Shown: positions 9,569 through 18,556 of the stretch, piece after piece
Numbering within the stretch: position 1 is the first letter of the stretch
How the letters are laid out: every line of letters starts with the position of its first letter
Assembly: GCA_030149115.1 (NCBI GenBank)
Contig: JASBSE010000418.1
Location: 1-32,931, forward strand
Length of the DNA stretch: 32,931 nt
Direction of reading: 5' to 3'
DNA from: Winogradskyella sp.
Lineage (GTDB): Bacteria; Bacteroidota; Bacteroidia; Flavobacteriales; Flavobacteriaceae
The notes under the pieces: generated by a model
Told to the model about the DNA's origin: nothing
Databases searched by the model: none
Seen by the model: the letters and a program-made list of their open reading frames with translations, nothing else
Position numbers and translations under genes: made by a program

Positions 9569-10630
9569 CTAAAAGAAATTTTTCATATTAATGCCTTGGT
9601 AATTTCGCTTTACGAAATCTAAGGCATTTTTTAATATACCTCCCATATTTTGGCAGCGTCTAAACTCTAAATCGTTTGTGTAATTATAAATTTCCTCTTT
9701 CAATAAATCTATATGCTTTGGGATAGAAATTACATCGTTATCCATACAATCTAGAAGTTCACTTATTCTACTTTGATAACTTAACATGCGTTTTGCAATA
9801 ATAGATCGTTCCTCAATTTTGTATTGGTCTATGGATTCCTTCTGAATACGATCTCGCACTAATTCTACCATCTTGTAGTTTTCTTTAAAAAACTGAGGTC
9901 TGTAAATTTTCAATTTTCCTTCATAGCTCTGTTGGTCAAAATCTATAGCTCTAATTTTATAAACCACATGGTCAAAATCGTGAGTAGGTACTATAACATA
10001 GTTGTAAGAACGCATATCACCTAGTAACCTAATCATACAACGTTCATTAAACTTCACAAACTCTTTTGCTATTTGGGATTTTTCAGATTCAGTACATTGT
10101 GGCAACATATTTTTTATAAATTCATCGCCAGGAATACCTGCAATATGCTCCTCTATTAAAGTATCTTTATAAACCAAAAAGTTTAAATTGTATGGAGATA
10201 ACATGTGCTCTAGTTCTAATCCATAAACTCTAGAGGCATCGCCTTTTTTAACATAGAAATAAGTATAATTATCGTTAAGTATATTTCTTACCTTAACTCT
10301 AAAAGGTTTAGAATTTCCGAACGTACAATAATCTACAGCATCTACATTAAGATACTTAAAAATGTCTTCATTACCATCAGATATTAAAATAGAGTATACA
10401 AGTTTTAGACTTCGATCAATTTCTTCACGTTCAAACTCATTGTAATAAACACGCACCCATAGTGTATCCTCATCGTTTTTATCGTATACTACAACAGAAC
10501 CTTGAAAACGTAGCAAATCATCATAAAAAATAGGTAAACGTATATTGCGGTTATAGGACTTTAGATAATTATGCAGCTTATCATTAATTGGATAAGATGG
10601 CTTCTTTTTAGAAATTTTTAAATCTTCCAT
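9569..10630 (-). CDS. conserved hypothetical protein with kinase-like motifs
   Basis: 353-aa ORF; LLGDMRSYNYVIV...RAIDFDQQ resembles the HGDxxxxN...hDFD motifs of APH/protein-kinase-like folds. Confidence 0.7.
   Translation of the reverse strand: MEDLKISKKKPSYPINDKLHNYLKSYNRNIRLPIFYDDLLRFQGSVVVYDKNDEDTLWVRVYYNEFEREEIDRSLKLVYSILISDGNEDIFKYLNVDAVDYCTFGNSKPFRVKVRNILNDNYTYFYVKKGDASRVYGLELEHMLSPYNLNFLVYKDTLIEEHIAGIPGDEFIKNMLPQCTESEKSQIAKEFVKFNERCMIRLLGDMRSYNYVIVPTHDFDHVVYKIRAIDFDQQSYEGKLKIYRPQFFKENYKMVELVRDRIQKESIDQYKIEERSIIAKRMLSYQSRISELLDCMDNDVISIPKHIDLLKEEIYNYTNDLEFRRCQNMGGILKNALDFVKRNYQGINMKNFF
9590..9632 (+). terminator. intrinsic terminator for the pRiA4b-like gene, inside the convergent CDS
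   Basis: AATGCCTT...ATTTCG-CTTTA-CGAAAT...AAGGCATT followed by T-run TTTTTT (9627-9632). Confidence 0.8.
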
Positions 10631-10753
10631 ATCAACTAATTAATACTAAAGTAAGGTTTTATATCGTTATTTTGTAACAAATATTTTAAACACTCGTCTT
10701 ACTTACATAACCAATCTATACTGGACTTTCAGTATTAAAAAAACCAATCAATT

Positions 10754-11683
10754 TTGGAACAACCCATTCTCACAATTAACAATCTTACTAAAAAATTCGG
10801 CGCTCTTACGGCTGTAAAAGATTTAAGCTTTACAATAAATAAAGGCAACGTATATGGCATCTTAGGACCTAATGGAAGTGGTAAATCTACTACTTTAGGC
10901 ATTGTTCTTAACGTAGTGAATAAAACCAGTGGATCCTTTAAATGGTTTAATGGAAATACATCTACACATGATGCTTTAAAGCAAGTAGGTGCTATTATAG
11001 AGCGACCAAATTTTTACCCTTACATGACAGCAGAACAAAACCTAAAATTGGTCTGTAGAATAAAAGGTGTTGACCATAGTAAAATTGATGAAAAACTTGA
11101 AGTAGTTGGCCTTTTAGAAAGAAAACATCATAAGTTTAAGACTTATTCTTTAGGAATGAAACAGCGTTTAGCCATTGCTTCCGCCTTACTTAACGATCCT
11201 GAAATATTAATTTTAGATGAGCCTACTAACGGTCTTGATCCACAAGGAATTCATCAAATACGTCAAATCATTAAAGACATAGCAGCTGGTGGAACAACCA
11301 TCCTATTAGCTTCTCACCTTCTGGATGAAGTTGAAAAAGTATGTTCTCATGTTGTAGTTCTTAGAAAAGGTGAAAAATTATACTCTGGCCGTGTTGATGA
11401 AATGATTAGTAGTCATGGCTTTTTTGAGTTAAAAACTGACAAAAAGAAAGAGCTTATTTCAATCTTAGAATCTCATCCAAATTTTAGTAAACTAAAGATT
11501 GAAGAAGAATTAATCACAGCCTTTTTAAATGAACCTATGTCTGCATCGGACTTTAATAAACTGATGTTTGACAAAGGTATAATCCTATCTCATTTGGTAA
11601 AACGAAAAGAAAGCCTTGAAGAGCAATTCTTACAACTAACAGATGAAAATGAGATTAATCAAGAAATAGGAAAATTAAATTAA
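10754..11683 (+). CDS. ABC transporter ATP-binding protein (ABC-2 / BcrA-like)
   Basis: TTG start; Walker A GPNGSGKST, signature YSLGMKQRLAIA, Walker B ILILDEPTNGLD. Confidence 0.95.
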   Translation: MEQPILTINNLTKKFGALTAVKDLSFTINKGNVYGILGPNGSGKSTTLGIVLNVVNKTSGSFKWFNGNTSTHDALKQVGAIIERPNFYPYMTAEQNLKLVCRIKGVDHSKIDEKLEVVGLLERKHHKFKTYSLGMKQRLAIASALLNDPEILILDEPTNGLDPQGIHQIRQIIKDIAAGGTTILLASHLLDEVEKVCSHVVVLRKGEKLYSGRVDEMISSHGFFELKTDKKKELISILESHPNFSKLKIEEELITAFLNEPMSASDFNKLMFDKGIILSHLVKRKESLEEQFLQLTDENEINQEIGKLN

Positions 11684-11706
11684 AACTAAGCACAACCAAC
11701 CACATC

Positions 11707-12540
11707 ATGTTAAGATTATTAAAAATAGAATTTGATAAATTAAGATATAATAAAGCAAGTAGAATACTTATACTTACCTATTTCATTTTACTTGTACTAA
11801 TAGCTCTTTTTGCAGTAATAAAGTTTGATATCGGCCCAGTTAAATTTCATTTAGCTGAAATGGGAATTTTTAATTTCCCGTATATCTGGCACTTTAATAC
11901 TTTTGTAGCAGGATTATTGAAGTTTTTCTTACTACTGGTTATTGTCTCAATGGTATCCAATGAGTATAGTAATAAAACTTTAAAACAAAATCTGATAGAT
12001 GGTTTAAGTAAGAAAGAGTTTATACTATCTAAGTTTTACATGGTTTTAGCATTCTCGCTAATATCTACAGTATTTGTATTTATTGTATCATTAGTACTAG
12101 GTTACATCTACTCAAGCTATACAGAGTTTTCGATAGTCTTTACAGATTTAGAATACCTACTCGCCTTCTTTGTTAAGCTTGTTGGGTTTTTCTCTTTTGG
12201 TTTATTTTTAGGTGTACTTATAAAGCGATCTGCCTTTGCCGTAGCAACAATGGTTGTATTATTTTTAATAGAGTTTATAAGTTGGAGCGTTGTATCCGCA
12301 TATAATAGAGGTACTGACTTTGCTGACAATATTTACCAATATATGCCATTTAAATCCTTATGGAATTTAATTGACGAGCCTGGCTCTAGACTATCAGCAG
12401 TACAAGCATTAGCCAATCAAATAGAAGAAGATTTATCTTACGATTACGCAGTACACTGGTACGAAATAGCTATTGTATTAGGTTGGTCTGCACTTTTTAT
12501 CTTTTTATCTTATCAATTATTAAAAAAGAGAGATTTATAA
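11707..12540 (+). CDS. ABC-2 type transporter permease
   Basis: Multiple hydrophobic helices, adjacent to the ATPase gene; MVSNEYSNKTLKQNLIDGLSKKEFILSKF motif of ABC-2 permeases. Confidence 0.88.
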   Translation: MLRLLKIEFDKLRYNKASRILILTYFILLVLIALFAVIKFDIGPVKFHLAEMGIFNFPYIWHFNTFVAGLLKFFLLLVIVSMVSNEYSNKTLKQNLIDGLSKKEFILSKFYMVLAFSLISTVFVFIVSLVLGYIYSSYTEFSIVFTDLEYLLAFFVKLVGFFSFGLFLGVLIKRSAFAVATMVVLFLIEFISWSVVSAYNRGTDFADNIYQYMPFKSLWNLIDEPGSRLSAVQALANQIEEDLSYDYAVHWYEIAIVLGWSALFIFLSYQLLKKRDL

Positions 12541-12643
12541 TAGCTTTGTTGTAATTGCTATGTGATTTTAATACTAAATCTAGGAGTTTTTGAGTTCTAG
12601 TTGTTATATTGTATTAAAGTGTGTAGTGTACATTAAAGCAATT

Positions 12644-15600
12644 ATGAAAAAGAAATACGCCTTACTATTTGCATTTTTTTATTGTGTTTTTACAATGGCA
12701 CAAGAAGAAACTACAAACTGGGCTTTTGGTAACCAAGCTGGATTAAATTTTGACTTAACAACAGGTAATGTTGTTCCTATTTCAACATCAATAAGTACTT
12801 CCGAAGGCTGCTCTACTATCTCCGATGAAAATGGTATTTTGCAATTTTATACGGATGGACGTACAGTATGGAATCGTAATCATCAAATTATGCCTAATGG
12901 TGATTACTTTGGTGATACAGGGTTACTCGGAGATCCATCCAGTACTTCCTCTGGAGTAATTGTACCACATCCTACAAATGACAATTTATATTACATCTTT
13001 ACGGTAGATGAACCTCATCACAATAATGCATGGGCAGCACCTAATCAAGGTCCTGCTGATGAAAATGGAAATCCTATAAATTTTTATGAAGAAACTTATG
13101 GCGACTTTCAATCGGTACCTAATGATGATGACGGATTTAATAATGGTTTTAATTACTCATTAGTAGACATGACTCTCAATGGAGGTTTTGGAGATGTTGT
13201 TGCTTCAGAAAAGAATATCCACTTGGTAACTTATGACACTTCTCAACCCGACCAAGAACTCTATAAATGTGCAGAAAAAATAACCGCCGTTCAAGGGGCA
13301 GACTGCGAAACAATGTGGGTTATAACTCAATTTGTGGACACCTTCTATGCATTTAAAATAGATGCTAATGGTTTTAATGATTTAACCCCAGTTACTTCAA
13401 CTTTAACACCAAACATTACAACACAAGGTTATAGAAGAAATGGTATTGGTTATATGAAATCCTCACCTGATGGTAACAAAATAGCTGTTTGCCATGCCCA
13501 AAATGGTGTGTTTCCAAGTGATGATGATGCAGCACCAAGCACTGGTAGTTTTTGGCTCTATGATTTTGACAATGAAACAGGGCAAGTTAGTAATCCTGTG
13601 AATTTAGTATCTAATATGCAAAGTTATGGTACTGAGTTTTCTGCTGACTCTAAAAAACTATATGTAACAAATAATAATGTAGTAAGGCAGTTTGACCTTG
13701 ATAATAATAATGCTGAGACCATAGTATTTCAAGGCACACAGTTTATCTCATCTATGCAGCTAGGTCCTAACAACAAAATATATGTATGTAATGGACAAAG
13801 TCAAAATAGCCTTGATGTTATTGAAAATCCTGGTGAAGCCGGTTTAGCATGTAACTACAACCAAGGTGGTCAACCTTTGGCTAGTGGCACTAGTGCCACC
13901 TTAGGGTTACCCCCTTTTATTACTTCTCTACTTGGATTTGAAATAGACATCATTAGAAACGGAATTAGTACCTCGGAATTAAGTTTGTGTACTGGAGATA
14001 ATTACACCTTACAGGCTGATGAAATTACAGGTGCCGATTATGTTTGGTCCTTTGATGGTACTCCTATTGCTGGAAATAATCAAGCCCAGTTAATAATAGA
14101 TTCTCCAGGTTTTTATGAAGTTTACATAGAACCTAACAATGGAGATTGTCCCATAGAAGGTAGTGCTGTTGTAGGTGTTTTTGATATTCCTGTAGCTAAC
14201 ACAGTTTCTAATGTTACCGTTTGTGATGATTCTATAAACGATGGTATTGTTAGCGGTTTAGACTTTACAGATAAAAATGATGAGGCCCTCTTAATGCAGT
14301 CCCCTGCACAGTACAATGTACGTTATTTTGAATCGATGGATAATGCTATTAATCTCGAAAATGAAATCAACTTTCCTTACACAAACATTAGTAGTCCTCA
14401 ACCAATTTTTGTAAGAGTAGAAAACTCAGATAATACCAATTGTTTTGACATAACAAATTTTGAGCTTGAAGTCATTAGTACTCCACAAATTGTTCAAATT
14501 AATAATATTGAATTTTGTGATAACGAAGGAGATCCAACAGATGGAATTGCAACCATAGAATTAGGTGATTTAATTGCACCTATAAGAGGTGATCAGTCTG
14601 AAACCGAAACCAATATTACCTTTCATTCTTCACAACAAGATGCTGATGACAATACAGATCAGCTACCTCTAACATACACCACAAATTCTGGTGAAATTTT
14701 TATTAGAATTGAAAACACCAATAACACAAATTGTTATAGCACAGGAAGTTTTATTCTTGATGTTAATGACGCACCTATAGCAAACGATATTACAATTTTG
14801 CAGTGTGATGAAGATGGTATACCAGAAGGATTCACATCCTTTAACATTAATCTGTTTAATGATGATGTTATAAATAACGAACCAAACCGAAATGTAACCT
14901 ATTACTTATCTCAAGTAGATGCAGAAAATGAAGAAAACGAAATTGATGCTGATGCTTTTGAAAATTTCTTTAACCCTCAAATCGTTTATGCTAGAGTTAT
15001 TAATACAAATACTGGCTGTGTAAGCTATAGTGAAGTTTCGTTAGAAGTAAGCACAACCTCGTCAAACGACACGAGTTTAGTTGCTTGCGATACTGATGGT
15101 ACAGAAGATGGTTTTATGGCATTTAGTCTTATTGCATCAAACCCAATAGTCTTGGCTGGTGCACCTGCAGGACTAGAGGTGCAATACTATGAAACCTATG
15201 AAGATGCGCTTTTAGAAAATAATGCACTTAGCGATACTTACACTAATACAACTCCTTATAATCAAATCATCTATGCACGCGTAGAGAATTCTAACGCATG
15301 TTATGGTATAAGTGAAATAGAACTTATTGTGAATGAACTACCAGATATTGAAACTGAATTTGAAACACTATACTGTATTAACAGTTATCCTGAAACCATT
15401 GTGTTAGATGCAGGAATTATTGACGACTCACCTAGTAATTACACCTACTCTTGGTCTACAACAGAAACTACATCTACAATTGAAGTTAATGAGCCTGGCA
15501 CATATACCGTAACTGTTTTTAATAGCAACAATTGCAGCAAACAAAGAACTATAACTGTTTTACCATCCAATATTGCTACTATAGATAATATTGAAATTGT

Positions 15601-16051
15601 TGACGCCTCAAACAATAATTCTATAACCGTTTTAGTTTCTGGTGAAGGTGATTACGAATATGCGTTAGATGATATTAATGGTCCTTATCAAGATTCTAAT
15701 GTATTTGAAGATATTTCACCAGGTCTCTACACAGTATTTGTTAGAGATAGAAACGATTGTGGAATTTCAGAAGAGCTGGTTTCAGTTATTGGTTTTCCAA
15801 AATTCTTTACACCAAATGGTGATGGCACTAACGAGTTTTGGCAAGTAAGAGGCATTAATAATCAGTTTCAAGCTAATTCTTTAATTCTTATTTTTGACCG
15901 TTACGGAAAACTTTTAACAAAGCTTAATCCTCTTGGTCCTGGTTGGGATGGTAGATACAATGGTGCTAACATGCCTGCAAGCGATTACTGGTTTAAAGTA
16001 GAATTAGAAGATGGAAGAACTTTTACAAGTCATTTTGCATTAAAACGATAA
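12644..16051 (+). CDS. T9SS type B sorting domain protein: beta-propeller-like head, about 4 stalk repeats, gliding-motility-associated C-terminus
   Basis: Start moved from 12590 to the ATG at 12644, which begins a signal peptide MKKKYALLFAFFYCVFTMAQ; C-terminus PKFFTPNGDGTNEFWQVRGI...IFDRYGKLL...GWDG...ASDYWFKV. Confidence 0.88.
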   Translation: MKKKYALLFAFFYCVFTMAQEETTNWAFGNQAGLNFDLTTGNVVPISTSISTSEGCSTISDENGILQFYTDGRTVWNRNHQIMPNGDYFGDTGLLGDPSSTSSGVIVPHPTNDNLYYIFTVDEPHHNNAWAAPNQGPADENGNPINFYEETYGDFQSVPNDDDGFNNGFNYSLVDMTLNGGFGDVVASEKNIHLVTYDTSQPDQELYKCAEKITAVQGADCETMWVITQFVDTFYAFKIDANGFNDLTPVTSTLTPNITTQGYRRNGIGYMKSSPDGNKIAVCHAQNGVFPSDDDAAPSTGSFWLYDFDNETGQVSNPVNLVSNMQSYGTEFSADSKKLYVTNNNVVRQFDLDNNNAETIVFQGTQFISSMQLGPNNKIYVCNGQSQNSLDVIENPGEAGLACNYNQGGQPLASGTSATLGLPPFITSLLGFEIDIIRNGISTSELSLCTGDNYTLQADEITGADYVWSFDGTPIAGNNQAQLIIDSPGFYEVYIEPNNGDCPIEGSAVVGVFDIPVANTVSNVTVCDDSINDGIVSGLDFTDKNDEALLMQSPAQYNVRYFESMDNAINLENEINFPYTNISSPQPIFVRVENSDNTNCFDITNFELEVISTPQIVQINNIEFCDNEGDPTDGIATIELGDLIAPIRGDQSETETNITFHSSQQDADDNTDQLPLTYTTNSGEIFIRIENTNNTNCYSTGSFILDVNDAPIANDITILQCDEDGIPEGFTSFNINLFNDDVINNEPNRNVTYYLSQVDAENEENEIDADAFENFFNPQIVYARVINTNTGCVSYSEVSLEVSTTSSNDTSLVACDTDGTEDGFMAFSLIASNPIVLAGAPAGLEVQYYETYEDALLENNALSDTYTNTTPYNQIIYARVENSNACYGISEIELIVNELPDIETEFETLYCINSYPETIVLDAGIIDDSPSNYTYSWSTTETTSTIEVNEPGTYTVTVFNSNNCSKQRTITVLPSNIATIDNIEIVDASNNNSITVLVSGEGDYEYALDDINGPYQDSNVFEDISPGLYTVFVRDRNDCGISEELVSVIGFPKFFTPNGDGTNEFWQVRGINNQFQANSLILIFDRYGKLLTKLNPLGPGWDGRYNGANMPASDYWFKVELEDGRTFTSHFALKR
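13884..13899. repeat. 16-bp perfect palindrome within coding sequence
   Basis: GTGGCACTAGTGCCAC. Confidence 0.7.
14190..15340 (+). repeat. about 4 protein-level stalk repeats
   Basis: Recurring VCDDSINDG.., FCDNEGDPTDG.., QCDEDGIPEGF.., ACDTDGTEDGF.. each followed by DA...PQ.IYARVEN...C; boundaries approximate. Confidence 0.75.
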
Positions 16052-16053
16052 TA

Positions 16054-18513
16054 TTGAAACCAAATCTATCACTTTATAAAAATCTATTAGCTCTAGCTAT
16101 ATCATGTTTTAGTATCTTTTGCTATAGCCAAGAACCAAACGATTGTGTTAATGCTATTACAGTCTGCGGAAACTCAACACTAGAACTTGATGCTCAAGGT
16201 ATTGGTGTCCAAGAAGTAGAAGGCTTGAATTTATGCGGGAGCAGAGAAAATAACAGTATATGGCTCGAAGTGACTATAGCTACATCAGGAACTTTAGCAT
16301 TCACTCTAACACCTGCAAGCACAAACATTTCCGAGGATTATGATTTCTTTTTATTTGGTCCAAATGTTACCTGCGGAAATATTGGACAGGCCGTAAGGTG
16401 TTCTACAACAAACCCACAAGCAGCAAATCAAGGTAACAATCTCACAGGAATGAGTCCAGACGATCCGGATCCTGATGAAGGTCCAGGAGCTGATGGTGAT
16501 AGCTTTGTAAGCGATTTAGATGTACAGGCAGGAGAAACCTATTTTTTAGTTATTGATCGTCCAATAGGAAATAGTCCTTTTTCCATAGAGTGGACTGGTA
16601 CAGCGACATTCCCAGAAAGTCCTTCAAATCCGGTTTTAACAAACCCGAACATTACAAGTTTACCACCATTAGAACTTTGTGATAATGTTGCACCTTTTGA
16701 TGATTTAATCACAGAAATTGATCTCACTACACTTAGACAAGATGTTATTAATGGTGAAGGTGATGTTGCTGTAAGTTTTCATAATACTGAAAATGACGCT
16801 AACATTAACATTAATCCTTTAGGAGATATTTTTACTAGTTTTTTTAGTACTCAGACCGTTTTTATACGCATAGAGAATACAACCACAAATTGTTTTATTA
16901 TTAATACAATGGTTGTTAATGTTTCTTCATTTTCAAATTTTAATCTACCAACAATCTATGAGGTTTGTGATGACGACACAGATGGTGATGACCAAAATGG
17001 GCAAACAACATTTGATTTCGATGTAAAAACTCAAGAAATCACTAATGGCATTTTGGGTGCAAATTTTAACATAAGTTATTATTTATCAGAAAGTGATGCT
17101 ATAGCTAATACTTCAGCTTTACCAACTATTTATACTAACACTGTAGCAACTCCAACCGAAATTTTTGCTAGAATTGAAGATATAAACAGTGGCTGTATTG
17201 GTTTTACCTCGTTTGATATTGTTGTAGCCGCCAAGCCAATTGCTAATGACGTATCGCTAATACAATGTGATGAAGATGGTATCCCAGAAGGTTTTACCAC
17301 ATTCAATCTTAATGAAATATCCGGAGACATTACTAACGGAGATTCAAGCGCAGATGTATCCTACTACCTATCTCAATTAGATGCAGAAAATGACGAAAAT
17401 GAAATTAATGCCAGTGCTTTTGATAATTTCTTCAATCCACAAATTGTGTACGCAAGAGTTACCAATACTTCAACAGGTTGCGTAAATTTTAGTGAAGTTT
17501 CTTTGGAAGTGAGTACCACATCTTCTAACAATGCTAGTATTGCTATATGCGATGACGATGGCAATGAGGACGGTTTTGCACTTTTCAACCTTAATAATAC
17601 CAATGCCATTGTGCTCGCTGGAGCACCTGTTGGTTTAGATCTTCAATATTTTGAAACCTATGAAGATGCCCTGGTTGAAACTAATCCGCTTGGCACAAAT
17701 TTCACAAATACCATTCCTTATAATCAAACGATTTATGCTCGCGTTGAAAACTCCAATGCTTGTTATGGAATAAGTGAAGTTGCACTTACCGTTTACGAAC
17801 TTCCAAATATTGAAACCGAATTTGAAACGCTGTACTGTCTCAATAGTTTCCCTGACACAATTGTTTTAGATGCTGGTATTATTAATGACTCACCGAGCAA
17901 CTATTTATTCAATTGGTCAACTGGTGAAGACACAGCCACCATAGAAGTTGATGCGCCAGGCACGTACAATGTTAGGGTTAGCAATGTCAATGGCTGTTTT
18001 AAAGACAGAACCATTACAGTTTTACCATCTAATATTGCAACTATAGAAAACATTGAAGTCGTTGACGCATCTAATAATAATTCAATTACAGTTTTAGTTT
18101 CTGGTGAAGGTGATTATGAATATGCCTTAGATGATGTTGATGGACCTTACCAAGATTCTAATGTTTTTGAAGACGTATTACCAGGATTATATACAGTATT
18201 TGTGAGAGATAAAAATGACTGTGGCATTGCGGATGAATTAGTATCGGTTATTGGTTTTCCTAAATTTTTCACACCAAATGGTGATGGTACAAACGAATTT
18301 TGGCAAGTCAAAGGAATAAATAATCAGTTTCAGCCAAATACCAGTATCTTAATTTTTGATCGTTACGGTAAATTGCTAGTAGAACTCAACCCGCTTGGTG
18401 GAGGTTGGGACGGCACTTATAAAGGAAAAAAAATGCCAAGTAGCGATTATTGGTTTAAAGTACAGCTAGAAGATGGTCGCGTCTTTACCAGTCATTTTAG
18501 TTTGGTGCGATAA
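16054..18513 (+). CDS. T9SS type B sorting domain protein: pre-peptidase-like head, about 4 stalk repeats, same tail as 12644..16051
   Basis: TTG start 2 nt after the previous stop; signal peptide ...ALAISCFSIFCYSQ; head NSIWLEVTIATSGTLAFTLTP..DYDFFLFGP; C-terminus PKFFTPNGDGTNEFWQVKGI...DYWFKVQLEDGRVF. Confidence 0.88.
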   Translation: MKPNLSLYKNLLALAISCFSIFCYSQEPNDCVNAITVCGNSTLELDAQGIGVQEVEGLNLCGSRENNSIWLEVTIATSGTLAFTLTPASTNISEDYDFFLFGPNVTCGNIGQAVRCSTTNPQAANQGNNLTGMSPDDPDPDEGPGADGDSFVSDLDVQAGETYFLVIDRPIGNSPFSIEWTGTATFPESPSNPVLTNPNITSLPPLELCDNVAPFDDLITEIDLTTLRQDVINGEGDVAVSFHNTENDANININPLGDIFTSFFSTQTVFIRIENTTTNCFIINTMVVNVSSFSNFNLPTIYEVCDDDTDGDDQNGQTTFDFDVKTQEITNGILGANFNISYYLSESDAIANTSALPTIYTNTVATPTEIFARIEDINSGCIGFTSFDIVVAAKPIANDVSLIQCDEDGIPEGFTTFNLNEISGDITNGDSSADVSYYLSQLDAENDENEINASAFDNFFNPQIVYARVTNTSTGCVNFSEVSLEVSTTSSNNASIAICDDDGNEDGFALFNLNNTNAIVLAGAPVGLDLQYFETYEDALVETNPLGTNFTNTIPYNQTIYARVENSNACYGISEVALTVYELPNIETEFETLYCLNSFPDTIVLDAGIINDSPSNYLFNWSTGEDTATIEVDAPGTYNVRVSNVNGCFKDRTITVLPSNIATIENIEVVDASNNNSITVLVSGEGDYEYALDDVDGPYQDSNVFEDVLPGLYTVFVRDKNDCGIADELVSVIGFPKFFTPNGDGTNEFWQVKGINNQFQPNTSILIFDRYGKLLVELNPLGGGWDGTYKGKKMPSSDYWFKVQLEDGRVFTSHFSLVR
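16650..17800 (+). repeat. about 4 protein-level stalk repeats
   Basis: LCDNVAPFDD.., VCDDDTDGDDQNG.., QCDEDGIPEGF.., ICDDDGNEDGF..; boundaries approximate. Confidence 0.72.
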
Positions 18514-18556
18514 ATATTAATCGTAATTTAGACATAACCTAACCAATCCAAGCCAT

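Noticed and set aside
12541-12570. Weak hairpin ATAGC...GCTAT after the ABC permease
   Set aside because: Only about 5 bp of AT-rich stem and no T-tract; not supportable as a terminator.
12590-12643. N-terminal extension MSSSCYIVLKCVVYIKAI of the 12590 ORF
   Set aside because: The internal ATG at 12644 begins a typical signal peptide (MKKKYALLF...MAQ), so the upstream part is most likely 5' UTR.
17130-17609. Antisense ORFs 17130..17330 and 17373..17609 (and similar at 14122, 16539, 21011, 22607, 24153)
   Set aside because: Short, antisense to repeat-coding sequence, no signal of independent coding.
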